NCBI RefSeq assembly: GCF_003628535.1
Contig: NZ_RBCI01000004.1
Location: 496,001-560,000 of the forward strand
DNA: 64,000 nt
Reading direction: 5' to 3'
Source: Flavisolibacter nicotianae
GTDB lineage: Bacteria; Bacteroidota; Bacteroidia; Chitinophagales; Chitinophagaceae
Shown here: piece by piece, positions 52,229 to 60,815 of the stretch
Position numbering within the stretch: the stretch's first letter is position 1
How the letters are laid out: each line of letters starts with the position of its first letter
Notes under the pieces: generated by a model
Database searches by the model: none
The model's input: the letters and a program-made list of their open reading frames with translations, nothing else
What the model was told of the DNA's origin: nothing
Translations under genes and position numbers: made by a program

Positions 52229-52312
52229 GGATGTGCGTAATGGCCGGCGATTTTTCGTGCACACTTCATTCGTGCATTCTGCTTACTTTTACCGCCACTT
52301 TTAAAATCATCT

Positions 52313-53338
52313 ATGCCGGCAAACGCAAACAGACAATTCCTGGATTTTGAAAAGCCCATCAAAGACCTCATTGATGAAATTGAAAAACTAAAGCACGCCT
52401 CCGAAAGCAAAAAAATCGATTATTCGGACATGATTGCCAGGCTGGAAACTCAGATCCTGGAACGCCGCAGGGAGCTGACAAAAAACCTCACCTCCTGGCA
52501 AAAAGTGCAATTGAGCCGCCACCCCGACCGGCCTTATACGCTGAAGTACATCGAAAAAATGACCACCAACTTCGTGGAGCTTTACGGCGACCGGAATGTG
52601 AAAGACGACAAAGCCATGGTGGGCGGATTTGCATCCCTCGACGGCCACACGGTGATGTTCATCGGGCAGCAAAAAGGGATCAACACCAAAACCCGCCAGA
52701 TGCGCAATTTCGGCATGGCCAACCCCGAAGGCTACCGAAAAGCTCTCCGCCTCATGAAGCTGGCTGAAAAATTCAACAAACCCATTGTTACCCTGATTGA
52801 TACTCCCGGCGCCTACCCGGGCCTGGAAGCCGAAGAACGCGGCCAGGGAGAAGCCATTGCCCGCAATATTTTTGAAATGATCCGCCTGAAGGTGCCGGTC
52901 ATCTGCGTCATCATCGGCGAAGGCGCTTCTGGTGGAGCCCTGGGGATTGGCGTGGGAGACCGCGTGTACATGATGGAAAACACCTGGTACACGGTGATTT
53001 CCCCCGAGAGCTGCTCGTCGATCCTGTGGCGGAGCTGGGATAAAAAAGAAGTGGCAGCCGAACAGCTTCGTCTCACGGCCGATCACATGAAAAGCTTTGG
53101 CCTCGTGGATGACATCATTCCCGAACCGGCCGGCGGTGCGCACTGGGACTACGACGAATCGGCGCAGATCCTGAAAGCCCACCTGCTTAATGTGCTGGCG
53201 GAGCTGGCGAACATCCCGCAGGAAGAACGCGTTACCAACCGCATCACGAAATTTGGAAAAATGGGATTCTGGGAAGAAGTGCCGGCAAACGGGCAGCCAA
53301 ACCCGGAACACATGAACACGGAAGAAAACAATCACTAA
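52313..53338 (+). CDS. accA: Acetyl-CoA carboxylase carboxyltransferase subunit alpha
   Basis: 341 residues, slightly longer than the 315-320 usual, with a C-terminal extension ending in TEENNH. It transfers the carboxyl group from biotin to acetyl-CoA in fatty-acid synthesis, as a complex with AccD. Visible: [85 protein letters not shown] and the oxyanion-type [15 protein letters not shown]. dapA follows after 24 bases. The upstream 84 bases carry its promoter, but no consensus is clear. Confidence 0.97.
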   Translation: MPANANRQFLDFEKPIKDLIDEIEKLKHASESKKIDYSDMIARLETQILERRRELTKNLTSWQKVQLSRHPDRPYTLKYIEKMTTNFVELYGDRNVKDDKAMVGGFASLDGHTVMFIGQQKGINTKTRQMRNFGMANPEGYRKALRLMKLAEKFNKPIVTLIDTPGAYPGLEAEERGQGEAIARNIFEMIRLKVPVICVIIGEGASGGALGIGVGDRVYMMENTWYTVISPESCSSILWRSWDKKEVAAEQLRLTADHMKSFGLVDDIIPEPAGGAHWDYDESAQILKAHLLNVLAELANIPQEERVTNRITKFGKMGFWEEVPANGQPNPEHMNTEENNH

Positions 53339-53362
53339 CCAACAAGAGCGACCAATTTAGTT

Positions 53363-54247
53363 ATGCTTCGCGATATTTTACGAGGAACCGGTGTAGCGCT
53401 GGTGACCCCTTTCAACGAAGACAAAAGCATTGATTTCGATGCACTGGCCTCCCTGATCAATTTTGTGATCGAAGGCGGCGTACAATACATTGTCACCCTC
53501 GGCACGACCGGGGAAACACCGACGCTGAGCCGCGAGGAAAAGCTGGACATCATCCAGGCAACCTTTTCGTTTGTTGCGAACCGTGTACCCGTCGTCATTG
53601 GTATCGGCGGCAACAACACGGCTGCGATTGTGAAGGACATCGAAACCTTCCCTATTGAAAATGCAGTTGCTATTTTGTCGGCCAGCCCGTATTACAACAA
53701 ACCGTCGCAGGAAGGAATTTTCCAGCACTACAAAGCGCTTGCAGATTCAACGACGAAGCCGATCATCCTGTACAATGTTCCCGGTCGCACCGGCAGCAAT
53801 ATCGCCGCATCCACCACGATCCGGCTGGCGCACGAAGTCGGCACCATTGCCGGCATCAAAGAAGCCAGCGGTAACATGTCGCAGTGCATGCAAATTCTTC
53901 GCGACAAGCCGCAGGAGTTTATGGTGGTGAGTGGCGACGACAACCTGGCCCTGGCACAGATTGCCTGCGGCATGGACGGCATCATCAGTGTTGCAGCCAA
54001 CAGCTTCCCCAAAGATTTTTCGCTGCTGGTGCAGGCGGCGCTGGACGGTGACTATGATACCGCACGCCGCTACAACAACCTGCTGCTCCGCGGCTACGAC
54101 CTGTTGTTTGCCGAAAACAACCCGGCCGGCGTCAAAGCCGTTTTGAGCGAGTTGGGCATTGTAAAAAATCAACTTCGACTGCCACTGGTTCCCCTTAGCG
54201 CGGGTATTCACAACGAGGTAAGGGACTATCTGAAAACACTGAAATAG
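53363..54247 (+). CDS. dapA: 4-hydroxy-tetrahydrodipicolinate synthase
   Basis: 294 residues, the standard length. It condenses pyruvate and aspartate semialdehyde in lysine and diaminopimelate synthesis. The Schiff-base Lys is in GIKEASGNMSQ, the catalytic Tyr in ILYNVPGRTGSN, and the Thr pair in LGTTGETPTLSREEK. Cytosolic tetramer in the family. It starts 24 bases after accA and is followed after five bases by the esterase gene, so the three likely share a transcript. Confidence 0.97.
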   Translation: MLRDILRGTGVALVTPFNEDKSIDFDALASLINFVIEGGVQYIVTLGTTGETPTLSREEKLDIIQATFSFVANRVPVVIGIGGNNTAAIVKDIETFPIENAVAILSASPYYNKPSQEGIFQHYKALADSTTKPIILYNVPGRTGSNIAASTTIRLAHEVGTIAGIKEASGNMSQCMQILRDKPQEFMVVSGDDNLALAQIACGMDGIISVAANSFPKDFSLLVQAALDGDYDTARRYNNLLLRGYDLLFAENNPAGVKAVLSELGIVKNQLRLPLVPLSAGIHNEVRDYLKTLK

Positions 54248-54252
54248 TTTGC

Positions 54253-55386
54253 ATGAAAAAAGGCGCTGCGGCCCTCCTGTTTTGCTTGACATCGATCATG
54301 ATAAATGCACAATACAAAGTGCATTTTCTTTTTTCCAGGCTTCCACCCTACCACAATACCGCCGATACGATTTATATCGCGGGATCATTCAACCGCTGGA
54401 ACCCCAAAAATCCCCAATATGCGGTGGTGGCGAAGGACAAAAAAAGCGGCATTACTATTGACTTACCCAAGGGTATGTTTGAATATAAGTTTACGCTCGG
54501 GAATTGGGATGCAGCCGAAAGCGGTGAAGGCGGAACCGCTATGGAAAACAGGTTTTTCACTATTGAAAAAGACACGACCATTTTGGTAGAAATCGATCAC
54601 TGGACAGATCATTTTCCGAAAAAGCCGAAAGCCTCAACCGCTTCGCCAAATGTTCATATCCTCGATACGGCGTTTTACATGCCGCAGTTGAATCGCCACC
54701 GGCGGGTGTGGATTTACCTTCCGCCTTCGTATGCGACCACGAAGAAAAAATATCCCGTCCTGTACATGCACGACGGACAGAACCTGTTCGACCACGGCAC
54801 ATCGTCGTTTGGCGAATGGGGAGTAGACGAAGCGCTGGATACCTTGAGTCACCAGTACGGCGAAGCCATTGTGGTAGCCGTGGATCACGGCGGCGAAAAA
54901 CGCATCAACGAATATTCACCGTTCGATATGGAGAACTACGGCAAAGGCGAGGGTGATGCGTATGTGGATTTCCTTGCTCAAACGCTGATGCCCTATATCA
55001 ATCACCACTACCGCACGAAGCGGAGTGCCCGCTACACGGCGATTGCCGGCAGTTCGATGGGTGGTTTGATCTCTTTTTACGCGGCGCTGAAATACCCGAA
55101 TAAGTTTGGCGCGGCTGGCGTTTTTTCACCCGCCTTCTGGATTGTACCGCAAATCAAGGACTACACGACCCGGCAGGCTGCTAAAGCAAAAGGGCGTTTT
55201 TATTTCTATGCGGGCCAACAGGAAAGTGATGCGATGGTTCCGGATATGCTGGCTGCTTTCGACATCCTGAACCAACACTCGAAAGCCAGGCTCAAAACCC
55301 ATATCCGTGCAGAGGGCAAGCACAGCGAAGAAACCTGGCGGGAAGAGTTCCCCGGGTTTTATCAATGGCTTGTAAAGGACGAGTAA
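54253..55386 (+). CDS. Secreted esterase with N-terminal CBM48/AMPK-type domain and enterochelin-esterase-like hydrolase
   Basis: 377 residues, signal peptide 1-20 (ending SIMINAQ). Residues 25-115 look like a glycogen-binding-like CBM48 (VHFLFSRLPPYHNTADTIYIAGSFNRWNP, GMFEYKFTLGNWD). The rest is an Esterase D-type hydrolase: VWIYLPPSYATTKKKYPVLYMHDGQNLFD, nucleophile Ser in IAGSSMGGLISFY, and the C-terminal EGKHSEETWREEF with the His. The substrate is unknown; acyl sugars or siderophore-like esters are possible. A terminator follows the gene. Confidence 0.88.
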   Translation: MKKGAAALLFCLTSIMINAQYKVHFLFSRLPPYHNTADTIYIAGSFNRWNPKNPQYAVVAKDKKSGITIDLPKGMFEYKFTLGNWDAAESGEGGTAMENRFFTIEKDTTILVEIDHWTDHFPKKPKASTASPNVHILDTAFYMPQLNRHRRVWIYLPPSYATTKKKYPVLYMHDGQNLFDHGTSSFGEWGVDEALDTLSHQYGEAIVVAVDHGGEKRINEYSPFDMENYGKGEGDAYVDFLAQTLMPYINHHYRTKRSARYTAIAGSSMGGLISFYAALKYPNKFGAAGVFSPAFWIVPQIKDYTTRQAAKAKGRFYFYAGQQESDAMVPDMLAAFDILNQHSKARLKTHIRAEGKHSEETWREEFPGFYQWLVKDE

Positions 55387-55417
55387 CAACACGCCTTGTT
55401 TACAAAAACTTTTACCG

Positions 55418-55451
55418 GAAGATGGCCGCAGTTTGGCCATCTTCTTTTTTT
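55418..55451 (+). terminator. Rho-independent terminator after the accA-dapA-esterase unit
   Basis: GAAGATGGCC and GGCCATCTTC pair perfectly around a seven-base loop, followed by seven T (55445-55451), 31 bases past the stop codon. Confidence 0.93.
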
Positions 55452-55567
55452 GTAGCCAATAACCATACAAATGAAGTCATCGCTTGCATTGCAAACGGTA
55501 TCGTTCACTTCAATGTGTTTTCAGGATTCACACCCATGTGTAAAAAGAAACGGCACTTCGCTTTCTA

Positions 55568-55646
55568 GTGATATTGGATATTGCGATATTGTGATATTAT
55601 GAAATTGTCGCAGGAAATATCCGAATATCCCAATATCCAAATATCT
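55568..55646. repeat. Facing arrays of GATATTG and AATATCC heptads
   Basis: GATATTG at 55570, 55577, 55585, with variants at 55593 (GATATTA) and 55601 (GAAATTG), then AATATCC at 55616, 55624, 55632 and AAATATC at 55639. Spacing is seven or eight bases. The two arrays are inverted, so the RNA could fold into a long imperfect hairpin. They lie in the 396-base gap before rnhA; the rest of the gap holds no gene. Confidence 0.75.
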
Positions 55647-55782
55647 ACTATCGGGCAACTGAAATGGAAATAGCAGAAGAAAGCAGCTGCGAAAGTTTCC
55701 CCCTTACATTTTCTCGCCTTCCGAAATAAATTTCCACCATCGGGAAACAGGATAGCCGAACGGGTTAATTTTGCCGCACGAC

Positions 55783-56262
55783 ATGAGTGCAGCGATTACA
55801 ATTTATACGGACGGATCGTCGAGAGGCAATCCCGGTCCGGGCGGCTATGGTGCCATCCTGATGTTTGGAGACAAACGAAAAGAACTTTCCGCAGGCTACC
55901 GAAAAACCACCAACAACCGGATGGAACTGATGGGCGTTATCGCCGCGCTGGAGGCGTTGAAGAAGACGGGTTTGACCATCACCGTTTATACCGACAGCCA
56001 GTACATCGTTAAAGCGTTGAATGAAGGCTGGTTGAACAAGTGGCTTGCCACGAATTTTTCGGGCGGCAAAAAAAACAAGGATCTCTGGGTAAAGTTTTAC
56101 AACTTATACAAGCAGCACAAAATAAGATTTGTTTGGGTGAAGGGCCATGCCAACAACCCGTTCAATAACCGTTGCGACGTGCTGGCCACCACGGCAGCCG
56201 ATGGCAGCGACCTCCAGGTTGACGAAGGGTACGAAATGGATCCCAACCACCTGACTCTATAA
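55783..56262 (+). CDS. rnhA: Ribonuclease HI
   Basis: 159 residues from ATG 55783. It cleaves RNA in RNA-DNA hybrids. The four acidic positions are visible: Asp in IYTDGSSRGNPGPGGYGA, Glu in NNRMELMGVIAALEAL, Asp in VYTDSQYIVKALNEGWL and Asp in NNRCDVLATTA; the His of VKGHANNPFN also matches the family. Full length. A bidirectional terminator separates it from the convergent DUF6580 gene. Confidence 0.97.
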   Translation: MSAAITIYTDGSSRGNPGPGGYGAILMFGDKRKELSAGYRKTTNNRMELMGVIAALEALKKTGLTITVYTDSQYIVKALNEGWLNKWLATNFSGGKKNKDLWVKFYNLYKQHKIRFVWVKGHANNPFNNRCDVLATTAADGSDLQVDEGYEMDPNHLTL

Positions 56263-56264
56263 AC

Positions 56265-56294
56265 AAAAAACCCTCGCCAAAGCGAGGGTTTTTC
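56265..56294. terminator. Bidirectional terminator between rnhA and the DUF6580 gene
   Basis: AAAAAACCCTCGC and GCGAGGGTTTTT pair around CAAA. A T-run on each strand serves both convergent genes. Confidence 0.93.
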
Positions 56295-56310
56295 TATGCA
56301 GAAATCTATT

Positions 56311-56880
56311 TTAGGCAGCTTGCTTTTCGGCTTTCCAGAAGGTTTGACCCACAAGGAAAAACGTACCGAACAAAATGGCTGAGAACACCGGCGTTGCCAG
56401 GAGACTCATTTGGTAAAAGGGTACGCCGTCAGCATAGCACTGGAGCAGTCCGGCACCCGTCAACGGACGATGATAACCGCCGCCGCCGACCCATACCGCG
56501 AAATTGCTCAAGAGGAAAAATGCAGAAGGTGCAGCCAGCGAAGCAGCCAGTACCCTGGCGGCGCTGAGACGCCTGGCGATCATGAAACCAAATACGGTCA
56601 TCGACGCAAACAACAAATAGTTCAGCCATTGGCCGCCATAAAAGCCCTGGATCTGGGTGATGCCGCTGTTATACAAAAGCTGGTACACTGTATCGGAAAC
56701 CAGCATGGAAAGCAAGGGTAAAAGGAAAGCGGCTTTCTTATCCTTGATCACGGCACCGGCAAAAACAGCCATCGCCCATTGCGGTGCAAAACCAAAAGGA
56801 CGACCCGGCCAAACGCGGTACAGGGAAGATGCCAGGACGAGAAGACCAAAGGCAAGTAAAACGGATTTGTTCAGTTTCAT
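56311..56880 (-). CDS. DUF6580-family membrane protein, ECF-S-component-like
   Basis: 189 residues with about five membrane segments (VLLAFGLLVLASSLYRVW, AMAVFAGAVIKDKKAAFLLPLLSMLVSD, WLNYLLFASMTVFGFMIA, VLAASLAAPSAFFLLSNFAVWV, LLATPVFSAILFGTFFLVG). Motifs such as YRVWPGRPFGFAPQWAMAVFAGAV and GGGGYHRPLTGAGLLQCYADGVPFYQ are characteristic of this Bacteroidota family, annotated as putative transport. A vitamin-transporter S-subunit role has been suggested by fold, not shown here. It lies 51 bases downstream of manA in the same direction and could be cotranscribed with it. Confidence 0.85.
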   Translation of the reverse strand: MKLNKSVLLAFGLLVLASSLYRVWPGRPFGFAPQWAMAVFAGAVIKDKKAAFLLPLLSMLVSDTVYQLLYNSGITQIQGFYGGQWLNYLLFASMTVFGFMIARRLSAARVLAASLAAPSAFFLLSNFAVWVGGGGYHRPLTGAGLLQCYADGVPFYQMSLLATPVFSAILFGTFFLVGQTFWKAEKQAA

Positions 56881-56931
56881 GTGTTTTGTTCTTGAAGCGA
56901 CAAATTTAATTAAGAAAGGAGAACGAGACAG

Positions 56932-58134
56932 CTATTTTTTCACCGCTGGCGCCGTAACGGCAAAAACCGTTGCAGTCCCGTCAACCGGTTTCAATTCAAC
57001 CGTTTTGTCGGCAACAATCAGCGCCGCTTCTCCCCTGCACAGCACCAGTTTTTCGCCATTTGTGCTGATCTCCGCGCTGCCTTCGTAAACAAACAAGACC
57101 GTTGCGCTTTCCGCCGCAATAAAAGCAGGGCCGGCCAGTGCAAATTTTGTCAGCTCGAATTCCGCAGCCGGTGTTGTGTACACCTGCTCCTGTTCTTCGC
57201 GTGCCGGAATGATGTCGGGCACCGTCGGTTCAAATCTGACGTGCTTCATCAACTCGGGCACGTCGATGTGTTTGTCGGTTAGACCAGCCCGTAACACGTT
57301 GTCCGAATTGGCCATCACCTCCACGTTCTGCCCTTCGAGATAGGCATGTGGCAGGCCGGCGGGCTGGTAAATGCCTTCGCCTTTTTTCAGGTGCAAAAGA
57401 TTGAAAAAATAGACGGAAAAGATGCCCCGGTCGTAGTGATTGTCCCGGCAAAATGTTTTCACGGCTCTTGCCGCCCAGAAATGAGCACTGTTTTTTGGCA
57501 GGCTGCCCGCCTCGTACTGCGGAAGAATTTTCTGCGCCAACGGCGTTAAAAGATCGTTCACCTTCTCTTGCGGCATCGTCATCACGGTTTCGTACAAACC
57601 CTGGTAGGCACCCGATTGGAAGGCCTTGCGCAACTCGCCAAACTCCGGAACGGAATCGAAGACTTCCTCGATTCCACGTTCGTCTTTAAAGCCGTGAAGC
57701 AGCCAGAAATCGCTCAGAGCGGCCATCAGTTCGGGCTTGTGGTTTTGATCTTTGTAATTCCGGTTGGGTGCCGTAACCGGGATTCCTTTTTCATTTTCTT
57801 CCCGGTAACCTTTCACGGCCGACTCAATGGATGGGTGCACCTGGATGGAAAGCATTTGCCGCACATCGAGAATTTTAAACAGGTAGGGCAACGTGCCGAA
57901 TTGCTGCGCAACGCGTTTACCGAGAATTTCTGCTGGTGCATTTCGAATGGCAGTAAACAACGAGTTCTTCTCTTCATTCTCCAGTATGGCCGGTGCGTTG
58001 GGGTGGGCACCAACCCAGTATTCGGCAAATGGCTTGTCCTCTTTATTTTCTTCTCCGATCAGGGCCGGGATAAACGTATTTCCTCCCCAGCTATAGTGCT
58101 GAACAACGCCGCGTAATTTGGTAAGACTATGCAT
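56932..58134 (-). CDS. manA: Mannose-6-phosphate isomerase, class I
   Basis: 400 residues. It interconverts mannose-6-phosphate and fructose-6-phosphate. The N-terminus LRGVVQHYSWGGNTFIPALIG, AEYWVGAHPNAPA, FKILDVRQMLSIQVHPS (zinc ligands), NHKPELMAALSDFWLLHGF (zinc Glu) and GEGIYQPAGLPHAYLEGQNVEVMANSDNVLR are all standard class I. It would feed mannose released by the GH92 enzyme of the PUL into glycolysis, although the two loci are separate. Divergent from the YraN gene with a 37-base gap. Confidence 0.96.
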   Translation of the reverse strand: MHSLTKLRGVVQHYSWGGNTFIPALIGEENKEDKPFAEYWVGAHPNAPAILENEEKNSLFTAIRNAPAEILGKRVAQQFGTLPYLFKILDVRQMLSIQVHPSIESAVKGYREENEKGIPVTAPNRNYKDQNHKPELMAALSDFWLLHGFKDERGIEEVFDSVPEFGELRKAFQSGAYQGLYETVMTMPQEKVNDLLTPLAQKILPQYEAGSLPKNSAHFWAARAVKTFCRDNHYDRGIFSVYFFNLLHLKKGEGIYQPAGLPHAYLEGQNVEVMANSDNVLRAGLTDKHIDVPELMKHVRFEPTVPDIIPAREEQEQVYTTPAAEFELTKFALAGPAFIAAESATVLFVYEGSAEISTNGEKLVLCRGEAALIVADKTVELKPVDGTATVFAVTAPAVKK

Positions 58135-58171
58135 TCCGCAGTTTAATTTTTAAATTGGGCTAAAGATAACA

Positions 58172-58528
58172 ATGGCCTCGCACTTGGACATTGGAAAGGA
58201 AGGCGAAAAACTTGCCGAGCAATATCTCTCCGAAAAAGGCTATCAGCTGCTGCACCGCAACTGGCGCTACGGCCGTTACGAACTCGACTTGGTGACCCTT
58301 AAAAATGAAAAGCTGCGTTTTGTCGAAGTCAAGTTCCGTTCCTGCAACCAGTATGGCAATCCGGAAGAAGCGGTAACGAAGAAAAAAATCAAGTCCCTGC
58401 TGCAGGCGATCGATCAATTCCTTTTCCTTCACCCGCAATACGATGACTTCCGGCTCGACGTCATTTCCATCACCCAAATCGCACCCGGCCGGGTGGAGTA
58501 TTTTCTCATTGAAGATGTAACGCTTTGA
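58172..58528 (+). CDS. YraN-family (UPF0102) endonuclease-like protein
   Basis: 118 residues, normal for the family. HLDIGKEGEKLAEQYLSEKGYQLLHRNWRYGRYELDLVTLKNEKLRFVEVKFR shows the PD-(D/E)xK nuclease-like core: Glu in the first helix, ELDL, and the E-x-K in FVEVKFRS. A DNA-related role is inferred from the fold; in vivo function is little known. It is short, cytosolic, and is followed by a lipoprotein gene 32 bases downstream. Confidence 0.93.
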   Translation: MASHLDIGKEGEKLAEQYLSEKGYQLLHRNWRYGRYELDLVTLKNEKLRFVEVKFRSCNQYGNPEEAVTKKKIKSLLQAIDQFLFLHPQYDDFRLDVISITQIAPGRVEYFLIEDVTL

Positions 58529-58560
58529 ATTCCCTTATTTTTGTTTGCAACCGATTTTTT

Positions 58561-59208
58561 ATGCGAACAATCAGTTTTACCACTCTCCTTGCCTTGTTTC
58601 TTGTTTTCACTTCCTGCAGCAACAGCTCGACATCGGCTAAAAACTTTTGCGATACAGCCTGCGGCACCGATTCGTTGCGGTTCAAAGGCGACCACAAACT
58701 AAACCCTGTGGTGGTCATCGGTCTCAATGCCTGCAAGGGCGACACTGTTTTATGGACGCACGATCTCGCCGGGTCGAAACTGCTTTCGCTTCGCGACGAT
58801 CTCGGGCAGGACGTGTACCTGAACAAGTCGGCCATCGATTGCTTTTTCAAAGACACCAGTTATGCCTGGCTGCAATTCAACGACTGCAAAACAGGAAGAG
58901 GGTATTTGCTGAAGCTGCCGTTCAGCAAAAGCGAAGAGCGTCGCAAAATCACGGCTGCTTTTACAAAGTTCGATCCCAAGTTCTCCATCGACCCGGAACT
59001 GATCGCCTATACCGACAGGGGCTCGGTCTTCGTGGAAAATCTGCAGTCGGGCAAAAAGGCCGTGCTTGCATTCGACAAGCAGTATCAAATCGACTTCAAC
59101 AAGCTGCACGAAATGGTCGACAGCGTACACATTACCAGGGACCGCATTTTTGTGCAGATGATCCGCGAAGGCAATAAAAAGCCGTACGAGAAAAAAGTGA
59201 GCCTTTAA
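58561..59208 (+). CDS. Hypothetical lipoprotein, 215 residues
   Basis: The start ATG 58561 gives a lipoprotein signal with Cys19 in LVFTSCSNSS. The mature part is beta-rich, with several pairs of Cys (KNFCDTACGTDSLRF, IGLNACKGDTV, CFFKDTSYAWLQFNDCK) that could form disulfides. No family recognised. It lies 32 bases after the YraN gene in the same direction. Confidence 0.7.
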   Translation: MRTISFTTLLALFLVFTSCSNSSTSAKNFCDTACGTDSLRFKGDHKLNPVVVIGLNACKGDTVLWTHDLAGSKLLSLRDDLGQDVYLNKSAIDCFFKDTSYAWLQFNDCKTGRGYLLKLPFSKSEERRKITAAFTKFDPKFSIDPELIAYTDRGSVFVENLQSGKKAVLAFDKQYQIDFNKLHEMVDSVHITRDRIFVQMIREGNKKPYEKKVSL

Positions 59209-59212
59209 AACA

Positions 59213-59297
59213 ACATGGCAGTACACAATCGGCTAAGAGCAGAGACAGCAGAAATTGTCTTTTGACCATTGCGTACTGCCCATTGCCGATTGTACCA
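59213..59297. repeat. Intergenic imperfect palindrome with degenerate heptads, copy B
   Basis: Left arm CATGGCAGTACACAATCGGC and right arm GCCGATTGTACCATG are imperfect inverted copies. The middle, GTCTTTTGACCATTGCGTAC and CTGCCCATTG, is related to copy A at 51004-51076. The right arm ends in the ATG of the Xer gene. Confidence 0.6.
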
Positions 59298-60205
59298 TGT
59301 GGGAGCCATATAAAAAAGGATTCAAAGCCTACCTGCAACTGGAACGGTCTCTTTCCGACAATTCCGTCAAGGCCTATTTGTCGGACTTGGAAAAACTGAC
59401 ACAGTTTCTCCTGGCCAATGACCTGAAGAAAGCGCCACCCGAAATCGATCTGAAAAACCTGCAGCAATTTGTGCAGTGGATTGCAGAACTGGGAATGACG
59501 CCAACCTCCCAGGCCCGCCTCATCTCGGCGCTCCGGACATTTTACAAGTACTGCCTTCTCGAAGACATCTCCACCGTCGACCCCACCACGTTACTCGAAG
59601 CACCAAAGCTCAAAAGAGCCCTGCCCGACGTGCTCAGCTTCAACGAAATTGAAAGCATACTGGCGCAAATCGACATGAGCACACCGGAAGGTACCCGCAA
59701 CAAAGCCATCCTGGAAACCATGTACAGTTGCGGTTTACGTGTAAGCGAGGTTGTGAACCTGAAACTTTCCCAGCTTTTCCTTGATGTGGGTTTTGTCCGT
59801 GTGATCGGAAAGGGCAACAAAGAACGGCTGGTGCCCATCGGCAGCAGCGCGGTTAAACACATCCTGCAATACACCAATTACGTGCGGGTGCACCAGGCTA
59901 TCCAAAAAGGCGAAGAAGACATATTGTTTTTAAACCGGCGCGGCAAACGCCTGACCCGGGTGATGATTTTCCTGGTGATCAAAGACCTCGTAAAAAAAGC
60001 CGGTATCAACAAAACCGTTTCGCCCCACACCTTTCGGCACTCGTTTGCCACCCACCTCGTGGAAGGCGGCGCCGACCTGCGTGCCGTGCAGGAAATGCTG
60101 GGACATGAAAGCATAACCACAACAGAAATTTACACCCATCTCGACCGCGAATACCTGCGCAAAACACTCGAACAATACCATCCGGGATTTCAATCGAATG
60201 GATAA
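59297..60205 (+). CDS. xerD: Site-specific tyrosine recombinase, XerC/XerD type
   Basis: 302 residues from ATG 59297. The N-terminal SAM-like DNA-binding half (FKAYLQLERSLSDNSVKAYLSDLEKL) precedes the catalytic domain with Arg in CGLRVSEVVNLKL, the His-x-x-Arg in HTFRHSFATHLVEGGADL, His in LGHESITTTEIYTH and the nucleophile Tyr in the same segment. All catalytic residues are present. Size and sequence fit a chromosomal Xer recombinase that resolves dimers rather than an element integrase; XerD versus XerC assignment is by general resemblance. Confidence 0.92.
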   Translation: MWEPYKKGFKAYLQLERSLSDNSVKAYLSDLEKLTQFLLANDLKKAPPEIDLKNLQQFVQWIAELGMTPTSQARLISALRTFYKYCLLEDISTVDPTTLLEAPKLKRALPDVLSFNEIESILAQIDMSTPEGTRNKAILETMYSCGLRVSEVVNLKLSQLFLDVGFVRVIGKGNKERLVPIGSSAVKHILQYTNYVRVHQAIQKGEEDILFLNRRGKRLTRVMIFLVIKDLVKKAGINKTVSPHTFRHSFATHLVEGGADLRAVQEMLGHESITTTEIYTHLDREYLRKTLEQYHPGFQSNG

Positions 60206-60301
60206 AGCGTTGGTAAAAGCGAATGCGCTTTGTTTACCGGACCATGTAAAAAATTTTTGTGCAGTCGTTTTTCCTGGTCATGTATTTGAAAGTTCAGCCG
60301 T

Positions 60302-60595
60302 TCACGGCACCACCAGGATTTCCCGGAAAATCTTCCCGGATAAAAGATTGGTCAACTGGACGAAATAGGGACCGGCCGGAAGCAGGTCGGTAGGGAGTAA
60401 AATTGTCTTTGTTTGCCGCGTGATAAGGCATTCGCTGATTTGAACGTCATTTCCGGCGCTGTTTACAATCGCCAGGCGGTACGATCCCGGCTCCATTTCG
60501 TTCACATCCAGCCAAACCGATTCACCGATCGGTACAGGACCGGGTACAATCGTGAACTTTGAAAGCTCCGTTTCTTTTCGTCGTTGGAATTTCAT
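60302..60595 (-). CDS. Orphan T9SS-like C-terminal sorting domain
   Basis: 97 residues from ATG 60595 (the frame is open to an ATG at 60715). The sequence FTIVPGPVPIGESVWLDVNE, PGSYRLAIVNSAGNDVQIS, TKTILLPTDLLPAGPYFVQLTNLLSGKIFREILVVP has the seven-strand pattern and late LPAGxYxVQL of type A T9SS sorting domains, which normally end large secreted proteins. Here there is no signal peptide or cargo. It is either a relic of a lost gene or a small free-standing protein. Confidence 0.55.
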   Translation of the reverse strand: MKFQRRKETELSKFTIVPGPVPIGESVWLDVNEMEPGSYRLAIVNSAGNDVQISECLITRQTKTILLPTDLLPAGPYFVQLTNLLSGKIFREILVVP

Positions 60596-60815
60596 CAAAC
60601 AAAACAAGATTGCATCCAGGATTTCCTTAAAGTCAGCGCTGAAAAACGGGATGTAACTTTTGCGCACACTGAAACACCCTTCCGTCACTGAACTGCTTAC
60701 AACGTTAACAACCAAACAGGGAATTCGTTCTTATTTTTAGTGCCTGGCATTCCTGCGAAACATATCATCCTCATCGCTTTCGGACCTGGAGCTGATCTCG
60801 GCGTATCGCACCACC

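Noticed and set aside
59297-60205. Xer gene as the integrase of the phage-derived module at 48.6-52.2 kb
   Set aside because: It is about 7 kb away, separated by accA, dapA, rnhA and manA, and it resembles the chromosomal Xer proteins.
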